DNA from: a bacterium
GTDB lineage: Bacteria > JACRDZ01 > JAQUKH01
DNA length: 64,000 nucleotides
Assembly (NCBI GenBank): GCA_028719205.1
Contig: JAQUKH010000003.1
Location: 66,793 to 130,792, forward strand
Reading direction: 5' to 3'
Made by a program: the position numbers and the translations under genes. A model generated the notes under the pieces. It saw nothing but the letters and a program-made list of their open reading frames with translations, did no database searches and had not been told where the DNA came from. Of the stretch, positions 8,382 through 17,609 are shown piece by piece. Position 1 is the stretch's first letter, and each line of letters begins with the position of its first letter.

Positions 8382-10571
8382 TTACATTATTGGATCCATT
8401 GTTAATGCAGGGTGATTTACCTTCTGCAAAAATTCAAGAACCGTATTTACGTCTGTGCCGATCGTTTCATCCGCGATCTTATCGATCAATTCAGCCGCTC
8501 CGGCTTCCGTGCCGCGTTTTTGGATACCTTCTTTTAGTTGTTCTTTTAGTTCCTTAGGCATCCAGACTATTCTTTTAATGCCGCCGTCGGCTAATAAAAA
8601 CTTCTTACTTGTTAAATACAAGCGTCCGACTCCTAAAAATCCGGGGGTCTGGTTCCCGCCGCCGACCGAGCCCGCGAGTGTTGAAAATTTCATCCCGCAA
8701 GGGGTCATTTCAGTAAATCCGCGATTTACGATCATTACTCCATTAGCTTCGGGGAGCAGGGCGATTATACATTCAAAACATCCGCAGGATGTCATTGGAT
8801 TGTCCATCATTGAATAGGCGTTAAAAAAGTTTATTGCCTGATTGGATTTATTATATACAAATTCGTTGACACCTTCCCACTGGCCTTTTACAGGATCAAT
8901 AGTTCTTCCTTTGACTATCGGCTGATTTGGGCCGATCGGGTCGATCTCAAATGCGGCTTTTCCGTCGAGCCAGTTGTAAGCGCCGCAAAGTCCAAGGCGC
9001 TCAGGTGTAATGACGCATACATGGTTAGGAGCATAAGACTGGCACAATGAGCAGGAGTAAAACAGGTCCACACTCTCATCCGTGAGCCCGGCAACCCTTT
9101 CATCACGTTCTTTATAAGCTTTTTGGGCTTCCACCATTATCTTTTTAGCTTTGGCTTCATCGGTTATTAATGTAACTTCAACCTTGTCAACGATCGCCGG
9201 GAATTCCGAATGCATTCTCGCGTGAAGTATCTTTCCCAGATGTTCTAATCTGAAGCCTGCTTCATAAGCCTCTTTGCTGATACGGATCCAGTTCATGTCA
9301 CGTTGGCCCATATGGAATATACCATGAGCTTCGCTTAAAAAATGATGGATCTTTCGTTCCAGAATTGACTCAAAATCCTTTTGCATTTTTCTTCCGGCGA
9401 CTTCTACAAAAATTCCTAACGGATAAAGACCTGCTTTTTCATCAACCTTAGGGCCGTCAATAATAATTTTTCCGTCAGATACTTCGTCCATATTTTTCAT
9501 GCGAAGATATTCGAACGTGGTAGATTTATTTCCGCCGAATTCAAGCTGTGTATCTTCTTTCCTGACACGTTCACCTTCAAACGCCGGGCCGTATGGGACA
9601 GGGACAGGGACTTTTTCTATTTCAATTTTTAAGCCGCGAACCTCAATCGAAGTATCAACTATTTTATCAATATCAGGCTGCCAGACAACTGCTTCATAAC
9701 GGGTGACCCCGGATGGCCTGACTTCCGGAACTTTACTGTGTGATATTGCCGGGAAGCCCATGCTGATAGCTCCCGCTCCGGTAGCCCATTTAATCTCATC
9801 TAATTCGCCTAAGACTAAAGCAAACGCATGAACTCTGTCCAATGTATATTTAAGAATATCTTTATAATTGCCTTTTTTGATACCGCCGAACATCATTGTC
9901 GCCCGTATAGCCCAATTTAGAGCGTATATTACTGAGATTGTGTCTTTCCCAAGAGGGACGATATATGTTTCCCATCCAAGTTCAATATTTTCCTGGCGTA
10001 ACTGTTTAGTTACGCTGTTTCCATTTTTATCTTCACCGGCAAGAAATATAAGGATCTTTCTTTCCTGTAACTGCCGGATAATTTTTACCGCCTCTTTGCT
10101 GTCTTTCGCGGCGCCAAGAACAGCCGCGAATCCTGGCATTCTTCCGTCAACCAATTGAATTCCGAGTTCTCTTAATATGGTATCAGTAATAAATCCGTTA
10201 TATGTGAATCCATCCGGTTCTTTTGCAGGTTCTTCGCCATAAACATAACGGACAGCTTCGATTATTTCTTCCGCGAAAAGAGTTGCTATCCCGCCATCCA
10301 GCGCTTCTCCAAGATAAGGCAGCCATGATTTTTTATCAGGTTCCGAGGAAAGCATGGATTTAGCGTGATTTAAGGAGATTTCCATGTCCCCTAAAGTTTT
10401 CAATTCTATTCCTGTAATCGCATAGTAGAACGGAAGATAAAATGCCGTGTCCGGAAATTCAAATTTGAGATCCTTTCCTTTTTCAGAAATTGCTTTTTTT
10501 AGCAAAGTTTCCGCTTGTTTTACTACTTGATGTGAACCTCTAATTACAGCTGTTGCGATAAATTTGGACAT
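8382..10571 (-). CDS. acsB: acetyl-CoA synthase, CODH/ACS alpha subunit
   Basis: AcsB condenses CO, the methyl group from the corrinoid protein, and CoA into acetyl-CoA at the Ni-Ni-[4Fe-4S] A-cluster. It has 729 residues, the full bacterial length with the N-terminal CODH-binding domain. A-cluster ligands are visible as CSLC...HVC...LGLCGAYNW (about 508-528) and the Ni-binding Cys596-Gly597-Cys598 followed by FEC. It is followed by cooS and preceded by the two corrinoid protein subunit genes. An AGGAGG site lies before the ATG. Confidence 0.97.
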   Translation of the reverse strand: MSKFIATAVIRGSHQVVKQAETLLKKAISEKGKDLKFEFPDTAFYLPFYYAITGIELKTLGDMEISLNHAKSMLSSEPDKKSWLPYLGEALDGGIATLFAEEIIEAVRYVYGEEPAKEPDGFTYNGFITDTILRELGIQLVDGRMPGFAAVLGAAKDSKEAVKIIRQLQERKILIFLAGEDKNGNSVTKQLRQENIELGWETYIVPLGKDTISVIYALNWAIRATMMFGGIKKGNYKDILKYTLDRVHAFALVLGELDEIKWATGAGAISMGFPAISHSKVPEVRPSGVTRYEAVVWQPDIDKIVDTSIEVRGLKIEIEKVPVPVPYGPAFEGERVRKEDTQLEFGGNKSTTFEYLRMKNMDEVSDGKIIIDGPKVDEKAGLYPLGIFVEVAGRKMQKDFESILERKIHHFLSEAHGIFHMGQRDMNWIRISKEAYEAGFRLEHLGKILHARMHSEFPAIVDKVEVTLITDEAKAKKIMVEAQKAYKERDERVAGLTDESVDLFYSCSLCQSYAPNHVCVITPERLGLCGAYNWLDGKAAFEIDPIGPNQPIVKGRTIDPVKGQWEGVNEFVYNKSNQAINFFNAYSMMDNPMTSCGCFECIIALLPEANGVMIVNRGFTEMTPCGMKFSTLAGSVGGGNQTPGFLGVGRLYLTSKKFLLADGGIKRIVWMPKELKEQLKEGIQKRGTEAGAAELIDKIADETIGTDVNTVLEFLQKVNHPALTMDPIM

Positions 10572-10603
10572 AAAATCCTCCTGTGAAAGGCCTTTAGCCT
10601 ATG

Positions 10604-11947
10604 TTATTTCCATTCATTTTTAAAAAATACAGGTATAGCATTTGCCTCTCTTGGCCCTACAATAATATTCCAGTCAGGCAACTTTTCTTGTAATGATCCG
10701 CTTAAAACAGATACATAGCCCGGTATAATTAATTTTTTATGGTTGACTAATTCTGCTGCTTTTATCGTGTTAATAAAATTAGCGATTGAGCCCGCGGAAA
10801 ATTTCCCCGCTGCCCAGGCTGTCATTACTGAAAGCCCTTCGGAATCCTGTACCGCGAGCCATGCGGATACCTTGCTGTTCTCGATCTCACCAGCGACCAG
10901 AAAGTAGGTGAGGGAGAAATTTGTTGTTATCATTAAAGGAGAATTCTTGTCAGGATCACCTATCTTGTATATCTTTTGTTCAACCTTCATAGGTTTTTGA
11001 GGATCTGTGTAAATATTTTGTCTTAAAGCGAATAAAGGAAGAACCTTCCACATTTCAGCTGATGAAAGCCCGATAATGGACCCGTATTTTGAGATCGCTA
11101 CGCTTGCAAGCATAACTTCCATCATGCTGTCGCCGGATTTATGAAAAAAGGACATTACAGGATAACCGAATGGTTTAAAAGCTTTCTTTATCGCGGATCT
11201 CCTGATAATAGTAAATTTTTCAATAATATCTTTTGCCTTTAATGCGCCCGGATCAAGAACCAAATCCTTCACACCAAGCGCTGTGATCTTTTCCACAAGA
11301 TCACTTAGTTTATTCAGGTCAGGTTCATAGACTGCCAATGAACATCCGTTTTCCTTTGCAGCCTGCGCGAAATCATGATAGTTTGTTTCATTTGCCGCCC
11401 AGATAAGAGGTTTTTTACCGTTAAGGAATGGCAGGGCGGATTTCAGGCTGTCTATTTTATCACTTTTTAAAATTAACGGTAAACTGGTTAAGCCCGTAAT
11501 TAATTTAACAGCCTCAGCAAATTTTTGCGGATCACCTGATTCGTTCTCGATCGCGATAAGATCAACTTTTAAGTGCTGGCCGACACGTTCGACAGCTGCT
11601 TTTACAGTTTTATCAACTTTTTGTTTGATCTCATCAGCTGATGATTTGTCGGATATTACAACAGCGATACCCGGTGTATGATAAAATGTTTTCTCGTGCC
11701 TGAACATGATCGTTTCTTCACCGACTGAAACTGCATTTTCTCCTGTCCCGATAGTTATTAACCTGATAGGCGGGGCTGACGCGTCGCTTAATTTCGCTTT
11801 TGACTCCGGCGAAACATCAGGGCATTGGTCGAGTGACGCCTGTTTTACAGCGAGTTTCATCGCGAACGCGAGGCATGTCGGAAATTTGCATTTACCGCAA
11901 TTTGTTTTAGGTAGATATTTGAATATTTCAATTCCTGATAAAGCCAT
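10604..11947 (-). CDS. acsC: corrinoid iron-sulfur protein large (gamma) subunit
   Basis: AcsC carries the corrinoid cofactor and a [4Fe-4S] cluster and shuttles methyl groups from AcsE to AcsB. The N-terminal four-cysteine motif is clear: Cys17, Cys20, Cys25 and Cys42. The rest is a TIM barrel followed by a B12-binding C-terminal domain. It has 447 residues, normal. The start is supported by AGGAGG. A double hairpin of the GTAG repeat family separates it from acsD upstream. Confidence 0.96.
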   Translation of the reverse strand: MALSGIEIFKYLPKTNCGKCKFPTCLAFAMKLAVKQASLDQCPDVSPESKAKLSDASAPPIRLITIGTGENAVSVGEETIMFRHEKTFYHTPGIAVVISDKSSADEIKQKVDKTVKAAVERVGQHLKVDLIAIENESGDPQKFAEAVKLITGLTSLPLILKSDKIDSLKSALPFLNGKKPLIWAANETNYHDFAQAAKENGCSLAVYEPDLNKLSDLVEKITALGVKDLVLDPGALKAKDIIEKFTIIRRSAIKKAFKPFGYPVMSFFHKSGDSMMEVMLASVAISKYGSIIGLSSAEMWKVLPLFALRQNIYTDPQKPMKVEQKIYKIGDPDKNSPLMITTNFSLTYFLVAGEIENSKVSAWLAVQDSEGLSVMTAWAAGKFSAGSIANFINTIKAAELVNHKKLIIPGYVSVLSGSLQEKLPDWNIIVGPREANAIPVFFKNEWK

Positions 11948-11980
11948 ATGTTCCTCCTGTTACCATTTATTTTTGTATTT

Positions 11981-12037
11981 GTAGGGGCGAACCTATGTGT
12001 TCGCCCTCTTTGGGCAGACACATGGGTCTGCCCCTAC
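11981..12037. repeat. GTAG-headed palindromic repeats, copies 3 and 4, in inverted pair
   Basis: Two hairpins stand back to back: GTAGGGGCGAAC...GTTCGCCC and GGGCAGAC...GTCTGCCCCTAC. The outer ends are GTAGGGGC and its complement, so the pair looks like the inverted doublets of REP elements. It occupies most of the acsD-acsC gap inside the operon. Confidence 0.75.
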
Positions 12038-12043
12038 ATACGT

Positions 12044-12961
12044 TTATATCATTTGGTTAACTGTCTGTTTAACTAATTTCATTGCTTCCGGGTGTCTCAT
12101 TATCAGGAAATTTCCACCGGCAGTTAAAAAAGTTATACCGGTAACCGCTTCCCAGAGTATCCCGCGTTTTTCTGTGTCTCCCCATTCCGCGATATCCGCT
12201 TTTGCCTCCTTAGCTTTCCAGGCCTCAGGCCCAATGTCGTTTACAATAGGCATCTGCATCATATTGTCATTTTGATGCAGAGCGGCAAGTTTACATCTTT
12301 CAATTACAGAATATGTGTATTCAAGCCCGTATCCTAAAGCGCTTGACATGGTATCCATAATAATTTTTTCTTTGGGAAAACCTGATTGCGAAAGAAGTAT
12401 ATTTAACTGTTTCGCAAGATTAATATCCAGATCGGAAAGGGCGATCAGATAATGGTTAAATGCCTGGGCCGCGGCGGCAAATGTTTTAAAGTTTTTTTCC
12501 TGCGCCTTTCCGATAATCGAAGGTTTAGCGCACGCGGAGGCACAGGGATTTATTAGTTCGGTATCTTTTTCAGCATGGTTGCAGCCTAATAAGATCAATG
12601 GAACAGAAATACTTGAAGATACCTTGGCTACAACATCCGCGGCTTCTTTTACAGATCTGTTTTCTTTATCAGGATGCGTTCCGGCCAATCTCAGGCAAAT
12701 TGCGTCTGCCTTTAATTCTGTTTCACAAAATTTTGCCCACACGACAGGGTCTTTCATTACTTTGCCGTAAATCTTTGTAAGTGCTTCCGGCCAATCCTGA
12801 GGAACAACATCCTGAACCTCCAGGGCAACTATCGGCTTTTTAGCAACTGTACCTTCAAAAGAGAGAAAAGGAAGGGTGTTCTCTCCGCCAATGTCGATGC
12901 TCCCGATCTTGACTTCATTAATTTTTCCCGAATACGTTTCTTTTGGCAGTGTAAATGGCAT
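12044..12961 (-). CDS. acsD: corrinoid iron-sulfur protein small (beta) subunit
   Basis: AcsD pairs with AcsC to form the corrinoid iron-sulfur protein and helps bind the cobamide. It is 305 residues with the TIM-barrel signature: LEVQDVVPQDWPEALTKIYG, a DAICLRLAGTHPD strand and IIMDTMSSALGYGLEYTYS. An in-frame ATG exists six codons upstream (12979), but GGAGGAG lies just before the ATG at 12961. The upstream cooC gene ends 14 bases before this start. Confidence 0.95.
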   Translation of the reverse strand: MPFTLPKETYSGKINEVKIGSIDIGGENTLPFLSFEGTVAKKPIVALEVQDVVPQDWPEALTKIYGKVMKDPVVWAKFCETELKADAICLRLAGTHPDKENRSVKEAADVVAKVSSSISVPLILLGCNHAEKDTELINPCASACAKPSIIGKAQEKNFKTFAAAAQAFNHYLIALSDLDINLAKQLNILLSQSGFPKEKIIMDTMSSALGYGLEYTYSVIERCKLAALHQNDNMMQMPIVNDIGPEAWKAKEAKADIAEWGDTEKRGILWEAVTGITFLTAGGNFLIMRHPEAMKLVKQTVNQMI

Positions 12962-12975
12962 AAAATCTCCTCCGT

Positions 12976-13731
12976 TCATTTTATATATTTATTCAATATT
13001 TTTGTTAAACCAATGTAGCATTTTGAATCCGGAGGCAACCCGATCAGCGGTTTGCCTTCAATATCAAATCTTCTTACTTCATCATCTTCAGGAATTGTTC
13101 CGCCTAAAACCAGATCATTTTTAGTAATTTCATCTGAGACAGAACTTTCTATTTTTTCAGGGCTTCTGTTTAAAATAAGATATTCATTTTCTATCTTTAA
13201 GTTTAACTGTTTAACCAGTTCTTTAATTTTTCCTGCCGCTCTTATTCCCCTGAGATTGTAATCTGAAACCATTAAAAGCAGATCCACTTTTTGGGTGGTT
13301 CTGCGGCTAAAATGTTCCATTCCTGCTTCAGTATCAATTATTACAAACTTATATTCAGTCGTTAACTGATCAATAAATTTTCTTATCAGGTTATTGGCAT
13401 AACAGTAACAACCCGGGCCTTCAGGCCTGCCCATAGCGAGAAGGTCAAACCCTGAAGCTTCAACAAGCGTTCTGTGTATTTCATATTTAACAAAATCAGG
13501 TTTACTCATTCCCGTAGGAATGTTTTTTTCTCTTTCAAGAGAATTTTCCCTTATATCCGCGACATTTGCGCTTATACTAACACCTAAACATTCGTTAAGG
13601 TTAGAATTAGGATCAGCATCAACCGCGAGAATAGGGGAAAGGTTCTTTTCTTTCAAATATCTTACACAAAGAGAAGCGAGGGTAGTTTTTCCTGTTCCTC
13701 CTTTGCCGGAAAAAGCAATGGTAAAAGACAT
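12976..13731 (-). CDS. cooC: CooC-type nickel-insertion ATPase (AcsF/CooC), copy 1
   Basis: This P-loop ATPase of the MinD/ArsA class (251 residues) matures the nickel site of CODH or ACS. It has the deviant Walker A GKGGTGKTT at the N-terminus, AVDADPNSN, a CxC metal-binding pair in PGCYCYAN, and DTEAGMEHFSRRT. Its gene abuts metF (start 13731, metF stop at 13732) and runs into acsD, so translational coupling is likely. A second copy heads the operon. Confidence 0.93.
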   Translation of the reverse strand: MSFTIAFSGKGGTGKTTLASLCVRYLKEKNLSPILAVDADPNSNLNECLGVSISANVADIRENSLEREKNIPTGMSKPDFVKYEIHRTLVEASGFDLLAMGRPEGPGCYCYANNLIRKFIDQLTTEYKFVIIDTEAGMEHFSRRTTQKVDLLLMVSDYNLRGIRAAGKIKELVKQLNLKIENEYLILNRSPEKIESSVSDEITKNDLVLGGTIPEDDEVRRFDIEGKPLIGLPPDSKCYIGLTKILNKYIK

Positions 13732-14601
13732 TTATATCCCGGATCTTTCCAAAATCATAGGAACCTTATCTTCCATACCAATAGCCATAATATGAACTCC
13801 ATCACAGATAGACCTGAGCTCATTGATCTGGCGGGCAGCTATTTGTATTCCTGTTTCTAAAGGTTTTTCTGATTTTTCCAATTCATTTATGAGGTCTTCT
13901 GTGACCCTGATCCCAGGCACAAATTTATTTAAAAATCTTGCCATTTTAGCGCTTTTAAGAAGTAAAATGCCTGCAATGATCTTTACCTGAAATTGACGGG
14001 CAGTTTTCATGAATTCTTCCATTTTTTTTGTATCATAAACTGCCTGTGTTTGAAAAAATTGCGCGCCGGCTTTAACTTTTTTCTCAAATTTTAGAAGCTG
14101 AGGTTCAATAGGGTCTGCTTCGGGGGTAACGGTCGCACCTGTGACAAATGCTGTTTTACCTTTAAGCTGATTACCATTCATATCCGTTCCTCTATTAAGT
14201 GTGTTAATAACCTGCAATAGCTGGACAGATTCAATATCAAATACCGGCTTTGCCTGTTTATGGTCGCCGGCCTGAGGATGGTCGCCGGTAAGCGCGAGCA
14301 CATTTCTTATACCTAAGACCCATGCGGATAAAAGATCAGACTGGATAGCCAGACGGTTCCTGTCACGGCAGGTCAACTGATATATCGGGTCTAAACCCTG
14401 ATCTAAAATTAATTTTGAAGCTCCAAGAGAACCTAACCGCATTACGGAGCTTTGATTGTCAGTTACGTTGACCGCGTCAACTTTTCCTTTTAAAAGCGAA
14501 ACGCAATGGATCATTTCATTTACATCAGTTCCTTTTGGAGGGCCTGATTCCGCGGTAATTATAAATTTACTTGTTTCGAGAGCGTTTTTTAATGTATTCA
14601 T
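13732..14601 (-). CDS. metF: methylenetetrahydrofolate reductase catalytic subunit
   Basis: MetF reduces methylene-THF to methyl-THF with FAD. It is 289 residues with the TIM-barrel motifs ITAESGPPKGTD, VNVTDNQS, LALTGDHPQAGDH and AQFFQTQAVYD. Its start ATG overlaps the metV stop (ATGA type), so MetV and MetF are made together. That arrangement is typical of acetogen MetVF, where MetV supplies Fe-S and zinc sites. The electron donor is not encoded next to it. Confidence 0.95.
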   Translation of the reverse strand: MNTLKNALETSKFIITAESGPPKGTDVNEMIHCVSLLKGKVDAVNVTDNQSSVMRLGSLGASKLILDQGLDPIYQLTCRDRNRLAIQSDLLSAWVLGIRNVLALTGDHPQAGDHKQAKPVFDIESVQLLQVINTLNRGTDMNGNQLKGKTAFVTGATVTPEADPIEPQLLKFEKKVKAGAQFFQTQAVYDTKKMEEFMKTARQFQVKIIAGILLLKSAKMARFLNKFVPGIRVTEDLINELEKSEKPLETGIQIAARQINELRSICDGVHIMAIGMEDKVPMILERSGI

Positions 14602-15260
14602 TTCTTTCTTTCTAAAATTAACCTGTCGGGTTTTAAATGTTTGCTGTAATTTTTTGCCGGTTGAATATTTTTAAATTTATCTAAATGGTTCAATTTTTTC
14701 AGGCGCTCATATATCAAAACCCACGCGCAATCCACAGGCCTGTCTTCCGTTGAGATCTCGCATTTTCCTTTATTCATTCCGCCGCATGGCCCGTTCAATA
14801 ATCCTTTAGCGCAATTGGTGATAGGGCATATGCCGTCGGTAAAGGCAATTACGCATTCACCGCACATTGAGCAATGTTCGTAAAAATGCCCGTGGCGTTC
14901 CACGTTGCCTAAAAATAACGTATCAACAGCGGGCCTTACAGGCTTTTCTATAACCTCTGAAACTGACTGGGCTCCGGCACCGCACGCGGTAACTAAAATT
15001 GAATCTGACTTGTCAATGAATTCTCTATGCGGTTTCAGGTCTTTTTTAGTAACGAGAACATGACAGGGTGAATTAATAACAGCAAAGCCTGTAACATTTT
15101 TGCCTTCAGCTTTAAGCGTTTCTATAAGTTCTTTAGTCGCGCATTCACCGCCTGTCTGGCATTCATCCGCGCAGACGGAGCACCCAACGAGGAAAATATT
15201 GGTTTCGCCTTCGAGAGATTTAAGTATTTCCTGAAATGGTTTTTGTTTTGTAATTATCAT
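14598..15260 (-). CDS. metV: methylenetetrahydrofolate reductase, MetV subunit
   Basis: This 220-residue Cys-rich protein has GCSVCADECQTGGECA near residue 25 and a C-terminal block CSMCGECV, GICPITNCAKGLLNGPCGG and GKCE. This is the MetV/MTHFR C-terminal domain family that partners with MetF in acetogens. It passes electrons into MetF. Start at 15260 is preceded by no strong Shine-Dalgarno, and folD ends 6 bases before it. Operon position between folD and metF fits the role. Confidence 0.93.
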   Translation of the reverse strand: MIITKQKPFQEILKSLEGETNIFLVGCSVCADECQTGGECATKELIETLKAEGKNVTGFAVINSPCHVLVTKKDLKPHREFIDKSDSILVTACGAGAQSVSEVIEKPVRPAVDTLFLGNVERHGHFYEHCSMCGECVIAFTDGICPITNCAKGLLNGPCGGMNKGKCEISTEDRPVDCAWVLIYERLKKLNHLDKFKNIQPAKNYSKHLKPDRLILERKK

Positions 15261-15266
15261 AAAATT

Positions 15267-16121
15267 TTATTTTATTCCGTTGGCTATTTTTGCCGATTTT
15301 ACGGTGTTAAGCATAAGCATTGTTATAGTCATGGGCCCGACTCCGCCTGGTACCGGGGTTATCTTGGATGTAATATCCTTTACATCATCAAAATCCACAT
15401 CTCCGCAGAGGGTGCCGTCAGGCAGCCTGTTAACACCAACATCTATAACTACCGCGCCTTTCTTAATATATTCTTTTGTAACCATTTTTGGTTTTCCGAT
15501 CGCTGCTATTAAAATATCAGCACGCCGGCATACAGAAGGCAAGTCCTTTGTTTTTGAATGACAGATCGTTACAGTCGCGTTTTCCTGCATTAAAAGCATC
15601 GCGACAGGTTTTCCGACAATATTACTTCTTCCGATAATTACAGCTTCTTTTCCAGCCATATGGACTTTGGAATGTTCCAGCAGTTTTATTACCCCATAAG
15701 GTGTGCACGCGACAAATGTCGGCAAACCAGCGACAAGTTTTCCGACATTGTAAGGATGAAATCCATCCACGTCTTTTTCAGGGACTATAGTTTCTAATAC
15801 CAGATTTGTATTTATCTGATCAGGCAGAGGTAATTGGACCAGGATCCCGTTTATTTTGGGATCAGCATTTAAACTCTTTATTAACTCAAGTAGTGAGTCC
15901 TGTGACGTATTTTCTTCAAGTTTGTGCTCTTCAGAATAAATACCAAGGTTGGCGCAAGCCTTTTGTTTCATACTGACATAAACTTTGGAAGCAGGATTAC
16001 TGCCTACAATAATAACCGCGAGCCCGGGAGTAATTCCTTTATATCTAAGCTGGTCAACTTCCAGTTTAATTTTAGACTGTATATCATTACTTATTTTCTT
16101 ACCATCGATAATTTCAAACAT
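15267..16121 (-). CDS. folD: bifunctional methylene-THF dehydrogenase/methenyl-THF cyclohydrolase
   Basis: FolD performs the cyclohydrolase and dehydrogenase steps between formyl-THF and methylene-THF. No separate fchA is present, so it probably covers both. It has 284 residues with the substrate motif YVSMKQKAC, the loop ILVQLPLPDQI, the NADP-binding GRSNIVGKP and the ending PGGVGPMTI. An in-frame ATG at 16157 would add 12 residues, but AAGGAG before the ATG at 16121 decides the start. That start overlaps the end of the upstream cooC copy by 8 bases. Confidence 0.95.
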   Translation of the reverse strand: MFEIIDGKKISNDIQSKIKLEVDQLRYKGITPGLAVIIVGSNPASKVYVSMKQKACANLGIYSEEHKLEENTSQDSLLELIKSLNADPKINGILVQLPLPDQINTNLVLETIVPEKDVDGFHPYNVGKLVAGLPTFVACTPYGVIKLLEHSKVHMAGKEAVIIGRSNIVGKPVAMLLMQENATVTICHSKTKDLPSVCRRADILIAAIGKPKMVTKEYIKKGAVVIDVGVNRLPDGTLCGDVDFDDVKDITSKITPVPGGVGPMTITMLMLNTVKSAKIANGIK

Positions 16122-16905
16122 TTTTATTCTCCTTAAGTTTTTTTTCCAAATTATCAATTATAACTTTTATCTCTTTTGTTATTTTACTGTTTTTGTCAAA
16201 ATGATAATTTCCAGTTTGATCCTGTTTAAGTATATCCTGGTCGAATGAGATAAATCCCAGTACCGGTAATTTGATCTCATTCTGTATTTTATTTATATCA
16301 TCATCCGTTCGTATCCGGTTGATAACGACAAAAACATTTTTTATAGCCAGTTCTTTCGCTAATCGTTCTATGGTATAGGCTGTCTGTAAACTTTTTTTGC
16401 CGGAATCAATTACAATGATAAGAGCGTCGACAGATTCTGAAGTACCCCGGCTGAGATGTTCAATACCTGCCTCCATATCAATTAAAACAATCTCCTGCAT
16501 ATTTACTAAGAGATGTTTCAATAAGGTTTTTAAAAGAGCGTTTTCAGGACAGAAACATCCGCCTCCGCCTGTTTTTAATCCGCCCAAAACAAGCAATTTT
16601 ATGCCATCACTTATACTTTTACTATACTTTTCAGGGATGTCATCCACCTTAGGATTCATCCTGAAAAAAGGGCTGTGTATACCGGGTTTTGTCCCGGTTC
16701 TTTCAGCAATGAGCTCCTTCATTTCTGAAAGAGGAACTATCTCTTTTGTTTCTTTTAAACTTAAACCTAATGATAATCCCAGGTTTGAATCAGGATCAGC
16801 ATCGAGGGCTAATACTTTATTTCCTTTAGAAGCAAAAGTAAAAGCAAGCAAACTGACTAATGTTGTTTTTCCAACTCCGCCTTTTCCTGATACAGCAATT
16901 TTCAT
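16114..16905 (-). CDS. cooC: CooC-type nickel-insertion ATPase, copy 2
   Basis: This is a 263-residue paralogue of the CooC between metF and acsD. It has GKGGVGKTT, ALDADPDSNLG, a CxC pair in GGGCFCPEN, and DMEAGIEHLSRGT. It is the first gene of the Wood-Ljungdahl operon. Two copies suggest one ATPase for the CODH C-cluster and one for the ACS A-cluster (CooC versus AcsF), but the sequence alone does not say which is which. Confidence 0.92.
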   Translation of the reverse strand: MKIAVSGKGGVGKTTLVSLLAFTFASKGNKVLALDADPDSNLGLSLGLSLKETKEIVPLSEMKELIAERTGTKPGIHSPFFRMNPKVDDIPEKYSKSISDGIKLLVLGGLKTGGGGCFCPENALLKTLLKHLLVNMQEIVLIDMEAGIEHLSRGTSESVDALIIVIDSGKKSLQTAYTIERLAKELAIKNVFVVINRIRTDDDINKIQNEIKLPVLGFISFDQDILKQDQTGNYHFDKNSKITKEIKVIIDNLEKKLKENKNV

Positions 16906-16919
16906 AAATATTTTGTTTT

Positions 16920-16941
16920 TTAAACAGTTTGAACCGTTTAA
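16920..16941. promoter_or_regulatory. dyad operator-like site upstream of the Wood-Ljungdahl operon
   Basis: A 22-base near-perfect palindrome with the form AAACnGTTnnAACnGTTT, extended by TT/AA, lies 14 bases upstream of the first gene. A TATAAT on the minus strand (16992-16997) lies further out, which would put the dyad in the leader of the operon. It could bind a regulator. I cannot name one. Confidence 0.4.
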
Positions 16942-17072
16942 CTCAAGTTTACATCTACAGTTATAGATAGTACATTCTAAATCATATTTAAATTATATAA
17001 TAATATTTCTATTTGAAAGGTTGTTTTCCTGGTTGGATGGTAAAAAATATATTGTCAATGGTAATCCTGAGA

Positions 17073-17585
17073 TTACTTGATTTCCAGATATTTTTTGATC
17101 TCATCTTCGATCTTTGGATTATAGCCGATATTCCTGTTTTTAATTTGGCCTTCATTATCCAGAAAGAAGGTGGTAGGAACAGCTTTTATTCCGCCATAAG
17201 CGGACGATAAATCAGAATTAGACATCATAATTTTAATCAGCAGATTATTTTCTTTATTAAATTTAATAACTTCAGCAACATTTTCATCGACACTAAAAGC
17301 AATAATAGATAATCCCTTATCTTTATATTTTGGATAATATTTTTCAAGTTCAGCCAGTTCCTGCCGGCAGGAGGGGCACCATGTTGCCCAGAAAAGAAAG
17401 AGAGTAAGTTTACCATTAACAAGGGTTTTTACTTCAACATCTTTACCGTCCAAATCTTTGACAGTTACATTTGGTACATATTTTTTACTTACATTTGTAG
17501 ATTCAGTGCCGGCATTGTTGTTAAAAAATAAAACAACTGATACCACACCGATCAGGATTATTGTTATTAGTAATATTTTTTTCAT
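17073..17585 (-). CDS. TlpA/ResA-like membrane-anchored thioredoxin
   Basis: This 170-residue protein begins with a hydrophobic anchor (ILLITIILIGVVSVVLFF) and has a redoxin domain with FWATWCPSCRQELAEL, the WCxxC active site of extracytoplasmic thiol-disulfide exchangers. The cis-Pro segment GIKAVPTTFFLD and the C-terminal strand are complete. It probably reduces disulfides outside the membrane, for example in cytochrome or lipoprotein maturation. It follows trxB by 24 bases and is likely in its operon. Confidence 0.87.
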   Translation of the reverse strand: MKKILLITIILIGVVSVVLFFNNNAGTESTNVSKKYVPNVTVKDLDGKDVEVKTLVNGKLTLFLFWATWCPSCRQELAELEKYYPKYKDKGLSIIAFSVDENVAEVIKFNKENNLLIKIMMSNSDLSSAYGGIKAVPTTFFLDNEGQIKNRNIGYNPKIEDEIKKYLEIK

Positions 17586-17609
17586 TCCGCTTTTTTCCCC
17601 AACAGGAAA

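Noticed and set aside
16397..16966. 189-codon open frame on the plus strand across cooC copy 2
   Set aside because: It is the antisense of a clearly conserved P-loop ATPase and has no ribosome site or domain pattern.
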